Assembly: GCA_946544685.1 (NCBI GenBank)
Contig: CAMNML010000004.1
Span: forward strand, 12,339-76,338
Direction: 5' to 3'
DNA length: 64,000 nt
Origin: an uncultured Caryophanales bacterium
Lineage (GTDB): Bacteria; Bacillota_I; Bacilli_A; RF39; UBA660
The number at the start of each line of letters is the position of its first letter. Position 1 is the first letter of the stretch. A model generated the notes under the pieces. It worked only from the letters and a program-made list of their open reading frames with translations, did not search any database and had not been told where the DNA came from. A program made the position numbers and the translations under genes. This document shows, in pieces, positions 44,666 through 52,743 of this stretch.

Positions 44666-44694
44666 TAATTAGAACAATAAAGGAGTGTGTTCGA

Positions 44695-44955
44695 ATGAAG
44701 AAAGATAGAAATTGTGGTATGAGTATGCCTATGTATCCTTACCCTATGCCTAATATGATGCCTGGTGTTCCACAAATGGGTGGTATGCCTTATATGGATA
44801 ATAATTATAACTATCCTCAAAACAATTATTCTTCTAATGATTTGTCTAGTTTAAAGAGTCAAATTAGTTCTCTTGAAAGAAGAGTTAGTAATCTTGAAAG
44901 TTTAGTTGGTGGCAATAATACTACTTATAACACTACTAATTATCAAATGTTATAA
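44695..44955 (+). CDS. Met/Pro/Asn/Tyr-rich small protein, probably spore-related
   Basis: 86 aa, unrecognised. Low-complexity first half (MSMPMYPYPMPNMMPGVPQM, then NYNYPQNNYSSND), a coiled-coil stretch (LKSQISSLERRVSNLESLV) and a Asn/Thr/Tyr tail. Composition resembles small coat or morphogenetic proteins. AAGGAG ribosome site, sigma E/K-like promoter, and terminator AAATCC/GGATTT (44954-44971). Lies directly before sspI. Confidence 0.65.
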   Translation: MKKDRNCGMSMPMYPYPMPNMMPGVPQMGGMPYMDNNYNYPQNNYSSNDLSSLKSQISSLERRVSNLESLVGGNNTTYNTTNYQML

Positions 44956-44975
44956 ATCCCTTTGTGGATTTTTTT

Positions 44976-45005
44976 TGTATATTTTTTTTATTTCTTTTCA
45001 TTATA
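44976..45005 (+). promoter_or_regulatory. sigma G-like promoter of sspI
   Basis: TGTATA (44976-44981), 17 bases, CATTATA (44999-45005), close to the forespore consensus TGAATA/CATACTA. It suits a forespore small acid-soluble protein gene. Confidence 0.45.
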
Positions 45006-45023
45006 TAATAGAAAGGAGATTTT

Positions 45024-45233
45024 ATGGATATTAATATAAGAGAAAGTATTAAAGATAATTTTAAGGATGCTTCTATTGATGAGATTAAAGCTTCTATTGA
45101 GTCATCTATTACTGAGGGTGATGAGGTTACATTACCTGGTGTTGGTGTATTTTTTGAATTATTGTGGAATAGTTCAAATGATGATGAGAAGGATTTCATT
45201 TTAAAAAAGTTAGAGAGTACATTAAAAGCATAG
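45024..45233 (+). CDS. sspI: small acid-soluble spore protein I
   Basis: 69 aa with the SspI signature: MDINIRESIKDNFKDAS at the start, then GDEVTLPGVGVFFELLWNSS and EKDFILKKLESTLK. In Bacillus it is made only in the forespore under sigma G. Its role is minor compared with alpha/beta SASPs. GAAAGGAG before the ATG. Confidence 0.9.
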   Translation: MDINIRESIKDNFKDASIDEIKASIESSITEGDEVTLPGVGVFFELLWNSSNDDEKDFILKKLESTLKA

Positions 45234-45247
45234 ATTTTTCTATGCTT
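45226..45247. terminator. bidirectional terminator of sspI and the gene at 45246
   Basis: AAGCATAGA/TCTATGCTT stem with T runs on both strands. Confidence 0.8.
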
Positions 45248-45902
45248 ATTTTTGTCTTCTATGTTCATCTGGTTTATCACATATTTTTGAAAGTTCATCG
45301 ATTTGTTGTACAACGGTTTTGTATAGAAGTTTTTTATCTCTATATTGTTCTACTGTTGGATCTATTTCCCCCAATGATGTATCTAGTAATCTTATATCTA
45401 ACATTTTAATATATTGACCTCCTAATGGCTTTTCTGCTTGAACACACATTGCGTAATCTGTTTTATATATTACTGTTGGATTTACCAAAATGGGATCATT
45501 GCCAAATATTTTTATTTTTTTTCCTACAAACTCTGCATCATTTAGAAAGTCTATCAGTCTCATATATTCTGACATTTTTTTACTTTCTATGCTGAATGAA
45601 TGTGTTATTTCTTTTTCCAACATTCTTTCGAACATTATCATTGTTACATTTTCTCCATCTGTTTCAAGAACATGGAAATCTTCTATATAACTATAATCAA
45701 GTTCTCCTTTTTTCTTAAAAATTTCTTTCATAGAATTCAATGTTTTCTTAATTTCTTGTGTTCCTTGATTCGCGCCTCTGTGAGCCTCTTCAAAATCTAT
45801 ATCATATATTTCAGTTTCTACCTCTTGTTGTTGTTCTTCAGTTGGATTAAATATTGATGGTTTTATTTTTATATAAATATCACCATTTATTAATGATGTC
45901 AT
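45246..45902 (-). CDS. hypothetical protein, 218 aa
   Basis: Not recognised. Soluble, Glu/Lys-rich. A central FERMLEKEITHSFSIESKKMSEYMRLIDFL and GNDPILVNPTVIYKTDYAM suggest a mixed alpha/beta protein. GGAGG before the ATG. Convergent with sspI. I cannot assign a role. Confidence 0.55.
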   Translation of the reverse strand: MTSLINGDIYIKIKPSIFNPTEEQQQEVETEIYDIDFEEAHRGANQGTQEIKKTLNSMKEIFKKKGELDYSYIEDFHVLETDGENVTMIMFERMLEKEITHSFSIESKKMSEYMRLIDFLNDAEFVGKKIKIFGNDPILVNPTVIYKTDYAMCVQAEKPLGGQYIKMLDIRLLDTSLGEIDPTVEQYRDKKLLYKTVVQQIDELSKICDKPDEHRRQK

Positions 45903-46008
45903 TTTCTTACCTCCTATTTTTTAATAGTATACCATAAAAGAATATAATAAGTCTATCATTTGAATATTTTTTTGTGGATTTTGTATCACATAGTAAAAGA
46001 CTGTTACA

Positions 46009-46293
46009 TCATTTTGCAACAATCTTTTTTAATATAAAGTATCTACAATCATATGCACAATGATTTTTTATATAATCGTCTATTGTGTCTTTATCATTTA
46101 ACTTTTTATAGTTTTTATTTTCTTTGTTGTTGAATCCTTTTAGTCTAAGTTTTCCGTATGCCCAGTCTCCTAGTATATAGTCATATTCTATAAAGAAGTC
46201 TGTTAATTTTTCTTTTACTTCTTCATTATCAAATCCTGCTTTATAGTCTTTTACTAATTCATATTCTATATCATTGTATGTATATTTTTTCAT
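46009..46293 (-). CDS. yutD: YutD-like protein
   Basis: 94 aa. The YutD family signature is clear: FFIEYDYILGDWAYGKLRLKGF, with a C-terminal Cys pair (HCAYDCRYFILKK). In Bacillus yutD sits near yunB and other sporulation/wall genes; its function is not known. It starts 3 bases after the DUF4015 gene stop. Confidence 0.85.
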   Translation of the reverse strand: MKKYTYNDIEYELVKDYKAGFDNEEVKEKLTDFFIEYDYILGDWAYGKLRLKGFNNKENKNYKKLNDKDTIDDYIKNHCAYDCRYFILKKIVAK

Positions 46294-46296
46294 ATT

Positions 46297-47931
46297 CTAC
46301 TCCTTGTATTCTTTATTAAGCGCTTCACTTACTTCTTTATATTTTACCACACTTGAATTTGAATTCCAAGTTATAAATCCATTTTTTAGGTTTGTATCAT
46401 AGAGTGCCTTTATTTGATCGCTTATTTTACTATTATCATATGTTATGTATGGTTCATGTATTGTATCGTATGTTTGAATCCAGGTTCTAATTATTGCGGG
46501 TGTTGTTGTTTCTTTTTGTCTATCTTGTACATATCCTGCCCATTCTGTTAATAGTCTATATGGAACTGTCCATACTGGTTCTTTTATTCCATATTCATTT
46601 CTTGAGAAGTGATCTGGATATGGCATTGGACTTACTACATCTGCTATGTTTGAAATTGCTGGTAAGTATTGTCCATATCCTGTTACATATTGATGTGCTG
46701 ATTCTGCAAATACGTCTATTGATACATATACATTTAGTTTATGTAGTTCATCGCATGCGTACATTACAAATCCTTGTATGGCTTGTGCTTTTGTTTCATT
46801 GTATTTATTTTTAAAGTCTAGGTATGGTTCTATATTACTTGTCCTATCTGGGAATCTTACATAGTCAAATTGTATTTCATTGAATCCCATAACACTCACT
46901 GCTTCTTTTGCTAGTTCTACATTAAAGTACCAAACGTTTCTGCTATATGCGCTTGGCCATAGCGAATTATTATGATTAAATGGTTCATTTGTTCTTATAT
47001 CGTATATTGTGTCTTCTTTATTGTCTATTGCGTAATAATCATCTTTAAATGTTGTTATTCTTCCTATTACATAGAAGTTATTGTCTTTTATTTTTTTTAT
47101 TTGATTTTTATATTCTTCTATGGTTAAGTTTGCATTATTATAGTTTGTTGGTGATAGTTCTTTCATTACGTTTGATTTATATGCAGGGGAAGCATTATCT
47201 TTTATGTCTACTACGAATGCATTTATTTTTGTTTGTTTTGCAAGTTCTATATATTCGTCTATATTTTTTATTGCTTCTCTATTTATATATAAACTTTTTA
47301 CTTCTTCTGGCATTTTATTTTCTTCAAATGTTGGTTTTATGTATGGATAGTAGTCTAGAGTTTCTGCATCTCCACCACCAAAGACATTTGTTCTTTTTTT
47401 ATGTTTTTCATAATATCCATTATCATAGTATTTATTTGCTTCTTTTTCATCTTGTTCTAGATATTTTGCGTAAACATATCCATCTTTTGTTTTATACATA
47501 TTTACATTTCCATCTTTTAAAAAGTCATATCCTATTATTTCTAGTTTTTCTCCTTTTTTTAGGTGCGATATAATTTTTCCATCTTCATTATTTTCATATA
47601 ATACACATGGAGTTCTTACATATATTTCTTTTTCTAATACAATTTGTTCATTTATGTTTTCTTCTTTTACTAAGTATTCTTTGTTTTCGTATTGTATTTT
47701 TATATATTTTTGATTTTCATTTTCTATATTATCTTTTATTATTACTTTTGTTCCTCTTGGTAGTTCTTCTTTTTTATTAAAGTTTTCATCATATAGTTCA
47801 ATTTGTGAATTTGTTCCCGCTAAATAGTTTTCTTGTATTTTTGTTTTATTATTAAGTTTAATTAAAAAAAATATTCCTAGTATTATAGTGCCTGTTAGAA
47901 TCAATGGAAGAGTTTTAATTCTTCTTTTCAT
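46297..47931 (-). CDS. DUF4015 putative glycoside hydrolase with SH3-like domain
   Basis: 544 aa. N-terminal membrane anchor (LILTGTIILGIFFLIKL), two SH3-like stretches (about residues 42-75 and 105-150), then a TIM-barrel-like domain as in DUF4015: VKSLYINREAIKN, INAFVVDIKDN, YVIGRITTFKDD, GFNEIQFDYVRFPD, SIDVFAESAHQ, VVSPMPYPDHF. Extracellular; substrate unknown, peptidoglycan or surface sugars likely. Confidence 0.85.
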   Translation of the reverse strand: MKRRIKTLPLILTGTIILGIFFLIKLNNKTKIQENYLAGTNSQIELYDENFNKKEELPRGTKVIIKDNIENENQKYIKIQYENKEYLVKEENINEQIVLEKEIYVRTPCVLYENNEDGKIISHLKKGEKLEIIGYDFLKDGNVNMYKTKDGYVYAKYLEQDEKEANKYYDNGYYEKHKKRTNVFGGGDAETLDYYPYIKPTFEENKMPEEVKSLYINREAIKNIDEYIELAKQTKINAFVVDIKDNASPAYKSNVMKELSPTNYNNANLTIEEYKNQIKKIKDNNFYVIGRITTFKDDYYAIDNKEDTIYDIRTNEPFNHNNSLWPSAYSRNVWYFNVELAKEAVSVMGFNEIQFDYVRFPDRTSNIEPYLDFKNKYNETKAQAIQGFVMYACDELHKLNVYVSIDVFAESAHQYVTGYGQYLPAISNIADVVSPMPYPDHFSRNEYGIKEPVWTVPYRLLTEWAGYVQDRQKETTTPAIIRTWIQTYDTIHEPYITYDNSKISDQIKALYDTNLKNGFITWNSNSSVVKYKEVSEALNKEYKE

Positions 47932-47969
47932 AGTACACCTCTATTTTTAGTATACCATAATTATGATTT

Positions 47970-48653
47970 TTATTCTATTGGGATTGAAAATGTTTCATTT
48001 TTGTTTATTCCATTTGAATAATAGTTTGGTACTGTTCCTTGTATTAGTTTTATTGCGATAGGTGTATTTGAGATTACTTCTATTTCTTTTGTTGTTATCG
48101 GTAATATTACTTTTTCTTTTATTTTTATTTGTAAATTTACTTCTATAAGTGCGCTATTGATGCCATAGTTTGTAACTTTTGTTTTTGTTTCCATCTGCAT
48201 ATCTCCTATTATTTTTAGTTTTACTGGTATTTTAGGTCCTCTATTGTTTAGTAAAAAGTTGTTATATATTTGTCCTAGCGGTATTTGTAATACTACTCCT
48301 TTTTTATTTTCATTATATTCATTAATATTTCCTAGTTCTAATTGTTTTAAATTTTCTTCTATATTTATCGTTGCTTCTCTTATTAGATTATTTATTTTTA
48401 CTGTATCTAGATCTACTGTTAATATTTCATTGTTGTTGTTTTTATTTATTATGAATATATCATTTATATTCATTTTTTCTATTGCTTCTTTTGTTATTGA
48501 TTTTGTTATTATTAAGTTTGATATTTTTTTTATTTCTAGTTCTGCATAGTTTATTAATTTAGGACTTATTTTTTTATTAATATATGCTAGTATTATATTT
48601 ATTGGTATTATTATTAATATTAGTATAAAAATTATTTTTATTAATTTTTTCAT
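47970..48653 (-). CDS. yunB: sporulation protein YunB
   Basis: 227 aa, bitopic: membrane helix at residues about 6-26 (IFILILIIIPINIILAY), then the YunB domain ending RGPKIPVKLKIIGDMQMETKT, NYGINSALIEVNLQIKIK and TKEIEVISNTPIAIKLIQGTVP. In Bacillus it is made in the mother cell under sigma E. A CATATAAT -10 (48667-48674) precedes it. Related folds are found in the SpoIIR/SpoIIIA-era membrane proteins. Confidence 0.88.
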   Translation of the reverse strand: MKKLIKIIFILILIIIPINIILAYINKKISPKLINYAELEIKKISNLIITKSITKEAIEKMNINDIFIINKNNNNEILTVDLDTVKINNLIREATINIEENLKQLELGNINEYNENKKGVVLQIPLGQIYNNFLLNNRGPKIPVKLKIIGDMQMETKTKVTNYGINSALIEVNLQIKIKEKVILPITTKEIEVISNTPIAIKLIQGTVPNYYSNGINKNETFSIPIE

Positions 48654-48716
48654 ATTTCACCTAGTAATTATATGAATATTTCTTTTTTTTTATTTAATAC
48701 TATTAATGGTGATTTT

Positions 48717-49169
48717 ATGAAATTAAGTGATATTATGAGTAAGCATTTAATTGTTGGTAGCTCTAGTGATAAGTTAAGTGATATTGCGTCTTTAATGAAA
48801 GAAAATGATATTGGATTTGTTCCTATTGCGCGTGATGATAAGATTGTTGGAGTTATTACTGATAGAGATATTGTTGTTAAAGTTATTAGTAATCATGATT
48901 TTGAATCAGATATTACAAATTATATGACTAAGGATATTGTTGATGTTTCTGTTGATAGTGATTTAATTGATGTTTTAAGTGTTATGAAAAAATATAGAGT
49001 TAAGCGTGTTTTAGTTACTAAGGGTGATAGAGTTTTAGGTGTCGTTAGTATTAGTGATTTTTTTAATTGTAATCTTGATGATGAGATTTTATCTTGTATT
49101 AAAGAAATATTTGAAGTTGGTCCTAATATACACAAGTATGAGACTCAGATTGATGAGTTTTATTTATAG
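48717..49169 (+). CDS. tandem CBS-domain protein
   Basis: 150 aa: two CBS domains (residues about 1-55 and 70-120) with DIGFVPIARDDKIVGVITDRDIV and VKRVLVTKGDRVLGVVSISDF, plus a short tail. Small CBS pairs bind adenine nucleotides and sense energy state. Start chosen at 48717 (GGTGAT upstream). Divergent from yunB. CcpN-like or YkuL-like function is possible. Confidence 0.88.
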   Translation: MKLSDIMSKHLIVGSSSDKLSDIASLMKENDIGFVPIARDDKIVGVITDRDIVVKVISNHDFESDITNYMTKDIVDVSVDSDLIDVLSVMKKYRVKRVLVTKGDRVLGVVSISDFFNCNLDDEILSCIKEIFEVGPNIHKYETQIDEFYL

Positions 49170-49174
49170 AAAAA

Positions 49175-49192
49175 ACACAACTTTTGTTGTGT
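49175..49192. terminator. bidirectional terminator between the CBS and HD genes
   Basis: ACACAAC/GTTGTGT stem with T-rich flanks on both strands. Confidence 0.8.
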
Positions 49193-49674
49193 TAGTTTTG
49201 TTTTATTAGTTCTCTAATATATTCTTTTTTAGTATACATTTGTGCTGATATTTTTTCTGTAAATTCATATGTTCCTACTATTTTATCTACTAGACTTACT
49301 ATCCAGCTTTCTAAATATACTGGTAAATGTATTCCAAGCGGAAACATGTGACTTACTATTATATTTTGTTCTAATGGACTCAAGTATACTATTTTACTTG
49401 AGTTTTTTAATGCTTTTTTTGAATGGGTAAATAACGATGTTATTTTTGTTCTTTTTTTCATATCTTTTTCATTCATAAAGAAGTCGTGCAAAAGTCCTGC
49501 TCTTGCTGCTGATATATAATTTAGTCTTAATGTTTTACATATTATATATGAATAGTATGATACTCTTTTTGAGTGTATTAATCTTGTTGTTCCATGGTGT
49601 TTCATATTTTCTATTTTTATAAATTCTTTATTATTTAGTATATCTTTTACTATGATATCATATTCACTATACAT
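49192..49674 (-). CDS. HD-domain phosphohydrolase
   Basis: 160 aa. HD pattern: HGTTRLIHSKRVSYYSYII, AGLLHDFFMNE (His-Asp pair), IIVSHMFPLG and ESWIVSLVDKIVGTYE. Cuts phosphate bonds in nucleotides; substrate unknown. Confidence 0.85.
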   Translation of the reverse strand: MYSEYDIIVKDILNNKEFIKIENMKHHGTTRLIHSKRVSYYSYIICKTLRLNYISAARAGLLHDFFMNEKDMKKRTKITSLFTHSKKALKNSSKIVYLSPLEQNIIVSHMFPLGIHLPVYLESWIVSLVDKIVGTYEFTEKISAQMYTKKEYIRELIKQN

Positions 49675-49737
49675 CTTATCATCCTTACTACTTGTTTATT
49701 ATATCACATTTTTTTATTTTTTCAAAAAAACAATAGT

Positions 49738-49986
49738 CTATTTTAGTGATTCAAAATATTCTATTGCTTCTTTATTTTTTAATAGTTTGCATTTTTTGTA
49801 GTTTTCTGGATTTTCTAGTATAGCTTCTTTCATTCCTGCACATGAACCAAATCCACATACTCCACAGTTATATCCAGGAAGATTTTGTTCTATTTTATCG
49901 TCTTCTTTTTTAAAATGATTGTCTGTTAGTACTAACAATGTTCCAAGTATTAGCGCTGTTATTGTAAATATTATTATTCCTATCAT
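49738..49986 (-). CDS. rnfB: truncated RnfB: membrane anchor plus first Fe-S domain only
   Basis: 82 aa. Residues 1-22 form one membrane helix; then NLPGYNCGVCGFGSCAGMKEAILE and a fourth Cys in YKKCKLLK make the ferredoxin-like Fe-S domain (CxxCxxxxC...C) of RnfB. Complete RnfB proteins have 190-330 residues with at least two more 4Fe-4S clusters; those are absent and the ORF stops cleanly. Start overlaps the stop of the Cys-rich peptide gene. Either a minimal RnfB or a subunit completed by other ferredoxins. Confidence 0.8.
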   Translation of the reverse strand: MIGIIIFTITALILGTLLVLTDNHFKKEDDKIEQNLPGYNCGVCGFGSCAGMKEAILENPENYKKCKLLKNKEAIEYFESLK

Positions 49987-50084
49987 TTTTTACACCCCTT
50001 ACAGTCTTTGCATCCACATTTATTCTTACTATATAGTTTTAGTGTTACTATTATCAATATTATTAATAGTATATAACTTATCAT
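49983..50084 (-). CDS. Cys-rich single-span peptide in the rnf operon
   Basis: 33 aa: one membrane helix (MISYILLIILIIVTLKLYS), then KNKCGCKDCKGCKK with C-x-C-x2-C-x2-C. Start and stop both overlap neighbours by 4 bases (ATGA) between rnfA and the short rnfB. It resembles FeoB-associated Cys-rich peptides. A role in Fe-S binding or iron delivery to Rnf is a guess. Confidence 0.75.
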   Translation of the reverse strand: MISYILLIILIIVTLKLYSKNKCGCKDCKGCKK

Positions 50085-50644
50085 AGCCCTATATACCTTT
50101 CAAATATAAGTGCCATTATTGCGGCTGTTATAAATGCGATTGGTATTCCTTCGAATGGTTTTGGAACATTTCTTATTCTTTCTCTTATTGTTGAGAATAC
50201 ATATATTACAAGCATAAATCCAATACTACTTCCTAGGCTATAAATTATTGTTTCTATTAGATTATAGTTGTTATTTATTCCTAGTAGTGTTACTCCCATA
50301 ACTGCACAGTTTGTTGTTATTAGTGATAAGTATATTCCTAAACTTTTATATATTTTCTTATATTTATTTTTTATTATTAGTATTAACAGTTGTACTAATG
50401 ATGCTATTACTAGTATTAGCATTAATGTTTTCAAGTATTCTGTTTTTGTTGGTACTAGTATAAAGTTATATATAAAGTATGTTATTATACTTGATAGCGT
50501 TATTATTATTGTTACACATATTCCCATTGAGATTGCTGTTTTTTCTTTGTTTGAGTTTCCGAAGAATGGACATAGCCCTAAGAATTTTGTTAGAACTATA
50601 TTTTCTGTTAGAAGGCTTGTTATAAATAAACTAATTAGATTCAT
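50081..50644 (-). CDS. rnfA: Rnf complex subunit RnfA
   Basis: 187 aa, six membrane spans. Conserved Cys motifs GLCPFFG (about residue 24) and TNCAVMGV (about 112) are those which hold the 2Fe-2S cluster between RnfA and RnfE. LTENIVLTKFLG start is typical. Overlaps rnfE at 5' and the Cys-rich peptide at 3'. Confidence 0.95.
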   Translation of the reverse strand: MNLISLFITSLLTENIVLTKFLGLCPFFGNSNKEKTAISMGICVTIIITLSSIITYFIYNFILVPTKTEYLKTLMLILVIASLVQLLILIIKNKYKKIYKSLGIYLSLITTNCAVMGVTLLGINNNYNLIETIIYSLGSSIGFMLVIYVFSTIRERIRNVPKPFEGIPIAFITAAIMALIFERYIGL

Positions 50645-51263
50645 GTTTACCTCCTATATATTTTGCAAGTGCTATTAATAATCCTAGTGTTAGAAATGCT
50701 CCTGCTTCTTTAGAGAATATATTTATTGGTAGTATATCATTTGTTGGTAATATTTTATATATTGCTTTATATCCTGTAAGTGTACTAATATTATCCATTA
50801 GTGTTAGTGTGTTTGATCCTAGTATTTCTCTAAATAGTGCGATTATCATTAGAACAAATGTGTATCCTAGTCCTACTCCTATTCCATCTAATATACTTGG
50901 TATTATTTTTTCTTTTGATGCTACTTGAAGTGCTCTACCTAGTATTATACAGTTTACTACTATTAGTGGTAGGTATATTCCTAGTACATCATATAGTGGT
51001 TTTACATATTTTTGAAGTAGTATTTCTATTATTGTTACTAGTGTTGCGATTATTAGTATGTATACTGGTATTTTTACGTTTTCTGGTACTAGTTTTTTTA
51101 TTATTGATATTATTAGGTTACTTAGTGTTAATACTATTAATACACATAATCCCATTACATATGCATTTTCAAATTTATTTGTTACTGCTAGTGCACTACA
51201 TAGTCCAAGTGTTCCTACTAGTATTGGATTTTCAAAAATAATTCCGTTTATTATTTTTTTCAT
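50631..51263 (-). CDS. rnfE: Rnf complex subunit RnfE
   Basis: About 210 aa, membrane-bound paralogue of RnfA. ENPILVGTLGLCSALAVTNKFENA and VVNCIILGRA carry the matching Cys pair; REILGSNTL in the C-terminal third is typical. ATG at 51263 with GGAGGG 5-6 bases upstream. Downstream gene rnfA overlaps by 14 bases. Confidence 0.95.
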   Translation of the reverse strand: MKKIINGIIFENPILVGTLGLCSALAVTNKFENAYVMGLCVLIVLTLSNLIISIIKKLVPENVKIPVYILIIATLVTIIEILLQKYVKPLYDVLGIYLPLIVVNCIILGRALQVASKEKIIPSILDGIGVGLGYTFVLMIIALFREILGSNTLTLMDNISTLTGYKAIYKILPTNDILPINIFSKEAGAFLTLGLLIALAKYIGGKHESN

Positions 51264-51271
51264 ATACCCTC

Positions 51272-51358
51272 CTATATGCAATTAATAACTAGATATAATA
51301 ATAATGAGCAAATTAATGCGGTTATAGTTAATACTATTATTCCTTTATATTTTTCCAT
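51272..51358 (-). CDS. 28-aa membrane peptide at the rnfG position
   Basis: Starts MEKYKGIIVLTITALICSLLLYL and ends VINCI. It looks like the N-terminal membrane helix of RnfG (basic head, helix, then Asn), but stops where the FMN domain should follow; that domain is fused to RnfD instead. Lies between rnfD-G and rnfE. Its stop precedes the rnfE ribosome site. Confidence 0.7.
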   Translation of the reverse strand: MEKYKGIIVLTITALICSLLLYLVINCI

Positions 51359-51359
51359 T

Positions 51360-52742
51360 TTACACCCCATAGTCATTTAGTGTATTTTTTAACATTGTTT
51401 TAATAGCAGTTGATGTTATTGTTGCGCCTGTTACTGTGTCTGTTTCTGGATTGTCTTTTATTTTATTTATAAAGTTTTCATCTTCTACTTTTTGATAGAA
51501 TGAATCATTTTGTTCTAGTATTGTTAGTTCTAATACTTTTTTATCTTCTATTATTATTTTTGCTTTTATTGTGCTAGAGTATCCTTTTTGTGTAACAACA
51601 TATGTTGTTTTATTTCCGTCTTTGTTTTTTTCTATTATATTAAAGTTTGTATCTTTATGTTCAGTTTTCATATTTGTTGATATTCCGATACTTAATCCTA
51701 GTATCAATATCCATGCAATTACAAATGGTATTATTGTTATTTTAAAATTGAACCTTGCTATTGCGCCTATTTTATCTAGTATAACTACTAACATATTCAT
51801 TGTTAATATGCTTGTTAATACTCCTTCTGGAAATGGTGTTAAGAATCTAAATATTACTGTTAGTATTCCTAAGAACATTCCGTATAGTATTTGTCCTATT
51901 GGTGTTACTGGACTTGTTACTGGGTCTGTTGCCATGAATACTGCTCCAAACATTAGTCCTCCTGAGAATATTTGGAATAATGGATACCATATTCCTAGAT
52001 TATTCATTCCTCCAATTACATATGTTATTGCGAATACTGTAAGTATGTATGTTACTGGTATTTTCCATTTTATTGCTTTAAAGTATGTAAGGTAAATTAG
52101 TCCCAATAGGCATAAGAACGCACTTGTTTCTCCTACTGCTCCTGGTATTGTTCCTACAAAGAAGTTTAGTAGACTTCCATATGGTTTTACTAATGTTTCA
52201 TATGTTCCTATTCCGTTTATTAAACTTGCATTTGTAAGTGGTGTTCCACTTGATATTGTGTCTAGCTCATAACTATTTAGGTATCCTCCGCTTTTTCCTA
52301 TTACTAGTGCATATGCGCTTATTACAAATAGTCTTCCTACTAGTGCTGGATTGAATATGTTATTTCCAAATCCACCAAATAGCATCTTAGCTATTATTGA
52401 TGATATAAATCCTGCTAATATTAGTATTATTATCGGAGTGTTTATTGGTAGTATTAGTCCTAGGAATAATCCTGGAAATATACTATAACTATTATTAATT
52501 GCGTCTTTCAATTCCTTTTTTTCAAATATTATTTTATATAGTGTTTCAAATGAAAATGTTGATAGCGTTGCGATTAGTATAAATATTAATGGATAAAATA
52601 GTCCAAGTACATTTGCATATCCTTTTACGAATGGAATTAGTCCATTTTTTATGTATGCGAATAGGACGATTGGCGCTAGCGCGATTAATAGGTGTTTCAT
52701 TATTTCATTTGTATCTTTTTCACTTTTTATAAATGGTCCCAT
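51360..52742 (-). CDS. rnfD: RnfD-RnfG fusion protein
   Basis: 460 aa. Residues 1-330 are RnfD with about 9 membrane spans; the covalent FMN site is DTISSGTPLTNA (usual SGATPL). After the last span (ITIIPFVIAWILILGLSIGI) residues about 345-460 form an FMN-binding domain of RnfG type, with VTGATITSTAI (Thr-linked FMN). In the classical operon these are separate genes rnfD and rnfG. Directly follows rnfC by one base. Confidence 0.9.
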   Translation of the reverse strand: MGPFIKSEKDTNEIMKHLLIALAPIVLFAYIKNGLIPFVKGYANVLGLFYPLIFILIATLSTFSFETLYKIIFEKKELKDAINNSYSIFPGLFLGLILPINTPIIILILAGFISSIIAKMLFGGFGNNIFNPALVGRLFVISAYALVIGKSGGYLNSYELDTISSGTPLTNASLINGIGTYETLVKPYGSLLNFFVGTIPGAVGETSAFLCLLGLIYLTYFKAIKWKIPVTYILTVFAITYVIGGMNNLGIWYPLFQIFSGGLMFGAVFMATDPVTSPVTPIGQILYGMFLGILTVIFRFLTPFPEGVLTSILTMNMLVVILDKIGAIARFNFKITIIPFVIAWILILGLSIGISTNMKTEHKDTNFNIIEKNKDGNKTTYVVTQKGYSSTIKAKIIIEDKKVLELTILEQNDSFYQKVEDENFINKIKDNPETDTVTGATITSTAIKTMLKNTLNDYGV

Positions 52743-52743
52743 T

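Noticed and set aside
44936..45313. Minus-strand 125-aa frame overlapping sspI
   Set aside because: Antisense to the recognised sspI gene.
47049..47573. 174-aa plus-strand frame, Leu/Phe/His-rich
   Set aside because: Antisense to the DUF4015 gene; no start signals.
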